A model generated the notes under the pieces. It worked only from the letters and a program-made list of their open reading frames with translations. It was not told the origin of the DNA and did no database searches. A stretch of DNA of 64,000 bases, taken from an uncultured Muribaculaceae bacterium (GTDB lineage: Bacteria > Bacteroidota > Bacteroidia > Bacteroidales > Muribaculaceae). The stretch lies in the NCBI GenBank assembly GCA_944320595.1, contig CALUIB010000007.1, forward strand, positions 62,001-126,000. Reading direction: 5' to 3'. Below, one piece after another: positions 57,954 to 64,000 of this stretch. The position numbers were made by a program, and so were the translations under genes. Within the stretch, counting starts at the first letter, position 1. Each line of letters opens with the position of its first letter.

Positions 57954-60900
57954 TCAAATATCCGTAGAACTATGTTTTTCGGCATATTCACGCGGAGTGC
58001 ATCCAAACTGGGCGGAAAAGCACTTCGAGAAATAAGATGTGGAACTGAAACCTACCATATACATGACTTCCGACACGGTGAACTTGTGTTGCGACAACAG
58101 CATCGCCGCCTTCTTCATTCTTATCTGGCGAATGTAATCGACAGGCGACACGCCGACCAATTTCTTCAGCATCCTGTAGAGCTGTTTCGACGACAGCCCT
58201 GTTTTGTCGCACACATATCCCACGTTCATCTCCGAATCCGATATATTGTCTTCTATAACCTTGGTGACATCGGCAAGTAATTTTTCATCGGCCGAATCCA
58301 CATCTTCATGCCTTACCGCCGTAATCGACTCCACGCGCAGATTGCTGCGGATAGCCTCCTTCGACTTCAGCAGCTGCTCCACCCTGCCCTTGAGCATTCC
58401 GGCCTCAAACGGTTTCGACATAAAAGCATCGATACCCACCTTTATGCTCTCGGCCTCGGTGATGCGGTCATCTTTTGCCGTGAGCAGTATTATAGGCACT
58501 GCGGCAAGGTGCGGATTGCGCCTTATGCGGCGGCACATCTCCATGCCATCCATCACCGGCATCATCATGTCGGCAATTATCAAGTCGGGCTGCACCGAAT
58601 TGCACACGGCAAGCCCGGCCTTGCCATTGTCGGCAATTAAGCAATGATAGGAATCGCTGAGCACCTCCTTTATGAATGCGGCAATGGCGGCATTGTCTTC
58701 CACTATCAGCACACGCAGTTTCCCTTGCCCGTCGTCGGCATCGACGGGAGTGCCGCCAACCGCCTGTTCATCCACGTCGCCCACAGGAACCGTCACCGTG
58801 AACACCGACCCTTCGCCCACTGTCGATTGCACGTCGATGGTGCCGTGATGCATCTCCACGTATGTCTTGGCAAGGTACAAGCCTATGCCTGTGCCATCCT
58901 TGTGCCCCTTCGTAGCCGACGACTGGTAAAGCCGCTGGAACACAAGTGGCAATTCATCGCACGGTATGCCCACGCCAGTGTCGGAAACCGCTATCACCAC
59001 ATTGCCGTCGCGCAGCGAGAGCGACATCACCACCGTGGCTCCGTCGCCCGAATATTTGCAAGCATTCGACAGCAGGTTGTTTATGACCGATTCCATCTTC
59101 ACGGCATCGGCATTCACTATTATGCGGCTTTCGGCGCAGTTGAACACGAATTGCTTTGCAGGGAAACTTTCACGGTAAGTCTCGAAAATGCTGCGGCAGA
59201 ACGCTACCATCTCCATCTGTGAATAAATCAGCAAGTTGTCGGGATTAGCATCCATACGGTTCACTTCAAGCGCACGGTGAATGAGCGTATTGAGTTTCAA
59301 TGCATTTTGCTGTATTACTTCAAGGTGATGGCGCGTGTCGGGGTTGCGTTCCTCGTTGAGCATCTTGCTAAGTGGACCTATTATCATCGACAACGGCGTT
59401 TTCAGCTCATGCGAAATGTTGGTGAGAAATTCCATGCGGCTGTTGACGGCCTCAAGCGTCTTTTCGCTGCGCACACGTTCCATGCGCAACCTCAACTTCA
59501 GGCGCAGGAAATTCATAACCCATAACACGAACAATGCGCACAGCAGCACATAGCCCGTTATGGCCCACCACGATGCATACCACGCAGGCTCGATTTTTAT
59601 ATGCAATGATTTTGCCGCCGACGGGGCAACGCCGCCAAGCGAACGAATTTCAAGCTCGTAATCGCCCGGGGCAAGTCCGCCAAGTTCTATGCTATTGTCA
59701 TCGGAAGGCAATACCGTCCACCTGCCATCGCCGTTCACTATCCTGTATTCAAAACTCTTGCGGTTGTCGATATTGTAATCAAAGTCCGAAAACTCCACGG
59801 CAATGCGGTTTCGGTCGTGCGGCAACCGCAGGCCGCCATCGGCTTGCGATGCCGCATAAAACTTGTCGTTGACGTATATGGCTGTTATATCTATTTCCCG
59901 CGGCTCGAATTCTTTTTTCAATATCGACGGGTTGACGACAACCAATTCCTCGTCGCCCCCAAGCAGCACCCTGTGCGTGGCGCGGTCGTAATATATGCTC
60001 GTGTAGAGCCGGCCCGGCAGACGCAGGTGCCTTATGTCACCAGTCTTGGGATCAAGCACCCACACGCCGAGCGAGGTTGACACCCACAGGTTGCCTCGCA
60101 CCATTGCCATGGCATGAACATCAACATCCAACGCCTGCGGGAAAGCATACCGGCAGCCCACTGTGTCGGCTGCCGACACATATACTATGCCGCCATGCAA
60201 ACCGCACCACAAGCCTCCGTCGCGGCGGTCGGCCACAATGTATTGCAGGTGCAGGCTATCCACATCAAGCACATTCATGACGGCACTGCTGCCATTACCT
60301 TTTATATGCACTAATTTCCCCGACTTATAAAGCAATGCCCACTTGCTGCCGTCGGGCGACACGGCAAGCTGCGTCACCATGTTGCTTGGCAACCCGTTGG
60401 TGCTATTATATGCTACCTGCGCCTCGACATATTTCCCGGCTGCCGATGCCACAAGACTTCCACGGTCAATGCCCAGCAGTCCGCCCAAGTATGACCCCAC
60501 CCACATCATTCCGGCACGATCCTCCACTATGCCGTATGCCCAATTCGCATTATGCGTGTGCAGGCTGTCGGTGAGCGTGTAATTGACGAATTGCTCGGCC
60601 ACGTAATCATACCTGTTGATGCCGCCGTCGGTGGCCACCCACAATTCATAGCGGCTGTCTTCATATATGCTGCGCACACGGTTGTGCTTCAGCGGATTGC
60701 TCTTGTCATCAGCCTTATACCACTTTATCTGCCCGTCGGGCGAACGCCTGATAAGCCCGTATGTACCGCCAAGCCACAAGTATCCGCGGGAATCGCGGAA
60801 TATGGAGTAGAACCTGCTGCCATCGCTGCTTCCCGACAACTGGTAGAGCGGCACCACGGTAAAGTCGCCGCCATTCACCCACTCCGACAAGCCCGACTCG

Positions 60901-61823
60901 GTGCCTGCCCACAGATTCCCGTCGCGGTCCTCCATCACGCTCCACACCACGTTGCTCGACAACGACGATGCCATGCGTGAATCGTGCTTGTAACATTCCA
61001 TTCGCCGCTCGTTGCATACAAACAGGCCATCGTCGGTGCCAACGACCAAATTGCCATTCTTGCATATAGCCAGCGACTTTATCGACTGCCCGGCAAAACG
61101 CCCGTCGGCCTCGGCCACACCTCGGTCGTAATCATATCTGTACAATGCCCCCTCGGTGCCTATCCACAGGCAATGCCGCCGTGGGTCGTCGGCAAGAGCG
61201 TTGACAAACAAGTTGCCATTTTCCTGCAGCACAGCGTCGATTTTCACCGCCGCCCAGCGACCACTGTCACGGTCGTAACGGCAAAGCCCGTTATACGTTC
61301 CGGCATACACGTCGCCGCCGTGCGTAAGCCGCACGGCATAAACCGCACGGTGAGTCAGCCCCGCCGACACCTCGCGCAACGAGTCGGCCAAAATATCATA
61401 TAGGAACAATCCGTTCAACGAACCAATCCACAAGCCGCTGCCATCAAGAGCCAGCGAGCGCACATCGCGTGGGAATCCTATTGCGCCTTTGCCGACGTAT
61501 TCGCCCGCCGAGGGATTGTAGAAAAGCACCCCCGTGTCGGCACCTGCAATAAGCAAGCTGTCGGTCGGCACAAGGCAATTAATATTTGTGCTGCTCCCGT
61601 CTCCGACCAAGTGGCGGCGCACACGATACCCGTCATAGCTGCACAGCCCCATATTGGTCCCGAGCCATATCATGCCGGTACTGTCCTGGCACAGCGAATA
61701 GTACACCACCCCGGCCTCGCCATCGAGGTCGATGTTGGAGAACGTCTTGGGCGACACCATTTTCTGCCCCATGGCGGCCAGTGCCGCAAATATCGACACC
61801 AATATCAACAATAATTTAGGCAT
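57954..61823 (-). CDS. Hybrid two-component system sensor/regulator (HTCS)
   Basis: 1289 residues from Met at 61823 (MPKLLLILVSIFAALAAMG, a signal peptide); the frame open to 61913 crosses the promoter. The periplasmic part has two-bladed-propeller repeats (about 25-680) and a Y_Y_Y domain (about 690-760). A membrane span (TGYVLLCALFVLWVMNFL) follows. The histidine kinase has phospho-acceptor His805 in HELKTPLSM and an ATPase domain with DTGVGIP and GTGIGLYLAK. The receiver carries Asp1085 in IADMMMPVMDG, and an AraC-type HTH ends the protein (VSEVMYMVGFSSTSYFSKCF). It senses a galactan-derived oligosaccharide and activates the operon downstream; ligand identity is inferred from the neighbouring enzymes. 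Confidence 0.95.
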   Translation of the reverse strand: MPKLLLILVSIFAALAAMGQKMVSPKTFSNIDLDGEAGVVYYSLCQDSTGMIWLGTNMGLCSYDGYRVRRHLVGDGSSTNINCLVPTDSLLIAGADTGVLFYNPSAGEYVGKGAIGFPRDVRSLALDGSGLWIGSLNGLFLYDILADSLREVSAGLTHRAVYAVRLTHGGDVYAGTYNGLCRYDRDSGRWAAVKIDAVLQENGNLFVNALADDPRRHCLWIGTEGALYRYDYDRGVAEADGRFAGQSIKSLAICKNGNLVVGTDDGLFVCNERRMECYKHDSRMASSLSSNVVWSVMEDRDGNLWAGTESGLSEWVNGGDFTVVPLYQLSGSSDGSRFYSIFRDSRGYLWLGGTYGLIRRSPDGQIKWYKADDKSNPLKHNRVRSIYEDSRYELWVATDGGINRYDYVAEQFVNYTLTDSLHTHNANWAYGIVEDRAGMMWVGSYLGGLLGIDRGSLVASAAGKYVEAQVAYNSTNGLPSNMVTQLAVSPDGSKWALLYKSGKLVHIKGNGSSAVMNVLDVDSLHLQYIVADRRDGGLWCGLHGGIVYVSAADTVGCRYAFPQALDVDVHAMAMVRGNLWVSTSLGVWVLDPKTGDIRHLRLPGRLYTSIYYDRATHRVLLGGDEELVVVNPSILKKEFEPREIDITAIYVNDKFYAASQADGGLRLPHDRNRIAVEFSDFDYNIDNRKSFEYRIVNGDGRWTVLPSDDNSIELGGLAPGDYELEIRSLGGVAPSAAKSLHIKIEPAWYASWWAITGYVLLCALFVLWVMNFLRLKLRLRMERVRSEKTLEAVNSRMEFLTNISHELKTPLSMIIGPLSKMLNEERNPDTRHHLEVIQQNALKLNTLIHRALEVNRMDANPDNLLIYSQMEMVAFCRSIFETYRESFPAKQFVFNCAESRIIVNADAVKMESVINNLLSNACKYSGDGATVVMSLSLRDGNVVIAVSDTGVGIPCDELPLVFQRLYQSSATKGHKDGTGIGLYLAKTYVEMHHGTIDVQSTVGEGSVFTVTVPVGDVDEQAVGGTPVDADDGQGKLRVLIVEDNAAIAAFIKEVLSDSYHCLIADNGKAGLAVCNSVQPDLIIADMMMPVMDGMEMCRRIRRNPHLAAVPIILLTAKDDRITEAESIKVGIDAFMSKPFEAGMLKGRVEQLLKSKEAIRSNLRVESITAVRHEDVDSADEKLLADVTKVIEDNISDSEMNVGYVCDKTGLSSKQLYRMLKKLVGVSPVDYIRQIRMKKAAMLLSQHKFTVSEVMYMVGFSSTSYFSKCFSAQFGCTPREYAEKHSSTDI

Positions 61824-61856
61824 TACAGTTTCTTTTTGACTTAGGCTTATGTAACG

Positions 61857-61887
61857 CAAATATAGTGCAAGGCGAGCGCAATACAAA
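61857..61887 (-). promoter_or_regulatory. Promoter of the HTCS gene
   Basis: Minus strand: TTTG (61884-61887), 19 bp, TATATTTG (61857-61864). The spacer contains the same 14-base block (plus strand ATAGTGCAAGGCGA, 61862-61875) as the MNT promoter. Confidence 0.75.
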
Positions 61888-62000
61888 ACAAATTTATTTG
61901 TTTTTATTGCCAAGCCGCAGCCTGTATTACCAATACATATAATGGTTGATTATTTTGTACTATATTTGCTCGGGAGACAATTAATAACAGCAATACAATT

Positions 62001-62388
62001 ATGAGAATAGAACACATAGCAATCTATGCCGACGACATAGAACTGCTCCGGCGTTTTTCATAAAGTATTTCGGCTTTCAATGCGGAGACCGATACCACAA
62101 TCCGGCAAAGAATTTCACATCCTGTTTTCTTTCTTTAGGAAAAGGGGAAACACGCATCGAACTGATGCACGTTCCCAGCCTGCCAAGCCCGTCTGGCGAC
62201 AAGGGGCATCAAAAAGGGCTGCTCACTTGGCTATAGCTGTAGGCAGCCGTGAGGCGGTGAACGCACTTACCGAGCGGCTGAGAGCCGACGGCCATACCAT
62301 ACTAAGCGAACCGAGGCTCACCGGCGACGGCTATTACGAAAGTGCCATTGCCGACCCCGAGGAGAACATCGTGGAAATAACGGCGTGA
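62001..62388 (+). pseudogene. VOC-family (glyoxalase-like) gene broken by two frameshifts
   Basis: Reading from the ATG at 62001 gives [19 protein letters not shown], then a stop at 62061-62063. One more T in the TTTTT run at 62054-62058 would restore [20 protein letters not shown] and [17 protein letters not shown] second single-base loss near 62218-62224 must be repaired to read [20 protein letters not shown] and [20 protein letters not shown] to the stop. Repaired length would be about 129 residues, normal for a small VOC protein. Either true decay or an assembly or sequencing error in homopolymer-rich DNA. Confidence 0.8.
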
Positions 62389-62395
62389 ACGATAC

Positions 62396-62437
62396 ACAAA
62401 AAATCGCCCTGCTCGCAAGAAACGTGCAGGGCGATTG
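62396..62437 (-). terminator. Terminator after tRNA-His
   Basis: Minus strand: an 11-bp stem (62402-62412 with 62426-62436) is followed by TTTTTTGTG. It lies 12 bp downstream of the tRNA 3' end and also closes the VOC gene on the other strand. Confidence 0.8.
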
Positions 62438-62447
62438 AAAAACCTTG

Positions 62448-62522
<75 letters not shown>

Positions 62523-62598
62523 ATCTTGTTGATTTCGGGTGCAAAGTTATGCTTAATTTTTCAATTGTACAACAGTTTTGCGAAAAATATTTTTCATT

Positions 62599-63426
62599 TT
62601 ATCTCATCTTGACTGACAATGAACGAATTACACGTGCTACGGCATACACTGTTATAAGCACCAGCACTATTGTCACCGATGCCGGAACGCTCACAAGGTA
62701 AACGCCGAACAGGTAACTGCCCACAAGTCCGGCAAACGCGCCCGACAGCCCGGCCAGTACCGACAGCAGCATCATCTTTCCGAAACGGCTTGCAAACTGC
62801 TCGGCTATCATCTGCGGCATGGTGAGCATCGACATAAGCAGCATTATGCCTATGAGCCTTATCGTAAGCACTACGCACACGGCCACCATCACCGACATTG
62901 CGCAATTGATTGCCTTCACGGGCAGCCGCTTGGTGCTGGCAAAGTCGCGGTCGAAGGCGCATGCCACTATGGGGCGGTAAAAGAGCATGAAAAATACTGC
63001 CAGCACGGCAAGAAAACAGGCAAACGCCGCTATATCGCTGCGGCTTATGGTGAGTATGTTGCCAAACAAGAACGAATTGAGGTCGGGCACATACCCGGGC
63101 GTAAGGAATATGAACAACGTGCCTATCGCCATGCCGAAGGCCCAAACCACGGCTATGGCCGAGTCTTCACGCACATTCTGCCTCCCGGCCATCCATTCCA
63201 CACCGAGCGACGATGCCACGGCAAACACACCGGCCGCCAATATGGGATTTACGCCAAGGAAATAGCCAAGCCCCAAGCCGCCAAAACAGGCATGGGTGAT
63301 GCCGCCGGTGATAAACACCATGCGCCGCGTGACTATGTAAGTGCCTATCATGGCCGAGGCGATGCTCACAAGCAGCACCCCGAGCAGGGCGTTCTGGAAA
63401 AATGTGTAATTCAGTATGTCAAGCAT
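62599..63426 (-). CDS. Metal ABC transporter permease (ZnuB/MntB-like)
   Basis: 275 residues from Met at 63426 (MLDILNYTFFQNALLGVLLV); Met codons up to 63453 are possible but overlap the upstream gene more. About eight membrane spans. Motifs VTRRMVFITGGITHACFGGLGLGYFLG and RLIGIMLLMSMLTMPQMIAEQ are typical of the ABC-3 permeases for zinc and manganese. The ATPase and binding protein are not in the window, so they must be elsewhere. It overlaps the preceding gene by 8 bp. Confidence 0.9.
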   Translation of the reverse strand: MLDILNYTFFQNALLGVLLVSIASAMIGTYIVTRRMVFITGGITHACFGGLGLGYFLGVNPILAAGVFAVASSLGVEWMAGRQNVREDSAIAVVWAFGMAIGTLFIFLTPGYVPDLNSFLFGNILTISRSDIAAFACFLAVLAVFFMLFYRPIVACAFDRDFASTKRLPVKAINCAMSVMVAVCVVLTIRLIGIMLLMSMLTMPQMIAEQFASRFGKMMLLSVLAGLSGAFAGLVGSYLFGVYLVSVPASVTIVLVLITVYAVARVIRSLSVKMR

Positions 63427-63853
63427 CGGCATTGGCATGGTTAAGCGTTTCACGAGCCTCGGCGGCGAGCATAACCAGCTCGTCGCGAACTGCCGTGGGC
63501 AATTCTATCTGCCGCAACTGTATCGAGCGGGCCCAGCCGCCTATCTCCTCGGGGCGCAAGGTATAAAGCACGTCGCGGAACTGCTCCACCTGCTCGTCGG
63601 TATAATCTTCGGGGTTCATTCCGCGGTAGGCATCAAGCTCCTCGTCTTCGTAATACACAATATCCTTGCTCACGCCGGCGAGCAACGACTCTTTTTCGCA
63701 CACCAAGTGCTGGCCGCAGCACCCCTCGGGGTGGTCGGCGGCAGGCTGCGCAACGGTTGGCTCCTCATCTTCCTTGTCGGTAAGGCGGTGGTGCACATAA
63801 AGAATGATGCCCGTAACCACCAGTGCCAGCAATATCCACACGGCAACTATCAT
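63419..63853 (-). CDS. Small single-span membrane protein with a Cys/His cluster
   Basis: 144 residues. The N-terminal segment IVAVWILLALVVTGIILYV is one membrane span. HPEGCCGQHLVCEKE (about residues 41-55) could bind a metal ion. The remainder is acidic and helical. Related proteins are usually called hypothetical or phospholipase without support. The start overlaps the aroA stop by four bases and its end overlaps the permease start, so a link to metal uptake is suggested by context. Confidence 0.75.
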   Translation of the reverse strand: MIVAVWILLALVVTGIILYVHHRLTDKEDEEPTVAQPAADHPEGCCGQHLVCEKESLLAGVSKDIVYYEDEELDAYRGMNPEDYTDEQVEQFRDVLYTLRPEEIGGWARSIQLRQIELPTAVRDELVMLAAEARETLNHANADA

Positions 63854-64000
63854 AATTCCACCTCCTTCAATCTAAACCCGCAAGCGGCAAGATGTTTCCA
63901 AAAATCGGGATACGACTTCGACACAACCCCGGCATCGGCGATGACCAATCCCGGGTGTTTCAGGGCAGCCACGGCAAACGACATGGCCATACGGTGGTCG
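63850..64000 (-). CDS. aroA: 3-phosphoshikimate 1-carboxyvinyltransferase, 3' end only
   Basis: The last 49 codons are in the window; the rest continues past 64000. The end reads DHRMAMSFAVAALKHPG, then ADAGVVSKSYPDFWKHL, the conserved C-terminus of EPSP synthase. The enzyme makes 5-enolpyruvylshikimate-3-phosphate in the shikimate pathway. The stop overlaps the next gene start as ATGA. Confidence 0.9.
   Translation of the reverse strand, partial: DHRMAMSFAVAALKHPGLVIADAGVVSKSYPDFWKHLAACGFRLKEVEL

Overview
The window is chromosomal DNA of a Bacteroidales bacterium. It has two SusC/SusD pairs, a hybrid two-component (HTCS) regulator, a T9SS cargo-type C-terminal domain, a three-subunit succinate/fumarate oxidoreductase, and many promoters of the Bacteroides type (TTTG, about 19-20 bp, then TAnnTTTG). 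Base composition and gene content would fit a gut Muribaculaceae-like lineage, but the family cannot be fixed from the sequence alone.

Layout. 1-3308 (minus): parA-parB-DUF5683-mltD, a chromosome partition and cell-wall block. 3309-3596 holds a cluster of DnaA-box-like 9-mers and the rnr promoter. 3597-9587 (plus): RNase R, then the frdCAB/sdhCAB operon with its own promoter and terminator. 9867-15945 (minus): a SusC/SusD pair followed by a histidine acid phosphatase of the inositol-phosphate phosphatase type. 16345-21134 (minus): a DUF6377 membrane regulator, coupled by a 4-base overlap to a 1052-residue protein ending in an AlbA_2/Schlafen-like domain. 21180-27657 (minus): the histidine-utilisation operon ftcD-hutU-hutH-hutI with a perfect promoter upstream.

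27658-28158 is a 500-bp gene-free stretch that carries a strongly structured RNA (6S-like candidate) with mutually exclusive helices and a terminator. Three small secreted or membrane protein genes of unknown role follow. 29362-31395 (minus) is a PIF1-like helicase with a TPR tail. 31444-31942 is an MNT antitoxin next to a deleted and frameshifted HEPN toxin remnant. 32074-40290 (minus) reads as one six-gene transcription unit: fur, purA, DUF1015, T9SS cargo, lytic transglycosylase, uvrA. 40445-47579 contains an Rpn-family nuclease, a PAP2 phosphatase, prmC, and the block DUF1599-BT_3928 family-tpiA-SPOR-folE.

47766-61823 (minus) is a compact pectic-galactan utilisation locus: HTCS sensor/regulator, a clan GH-A beta-galactosidase (GH147-like), SusC, SusD, a SusE-like protein and a GH53 endo-galactanase. 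These proteins would cut beta-1,4-galactan at the cell surface, import oligosaccharides and degrade them, with the HTCS switching on transcription. The right edge holds a VOC-family gene broken by two frameshifts, tRNA-His(GTG), a zinc/manganese-type ABC permease, a small Cys/His-containing membrane protein and the end of aroA.

Most long reading frames antisense to the susC, susD and hut genes are shadows. No CRISPR array, rRNA, insertion sequence or prophage was seen.
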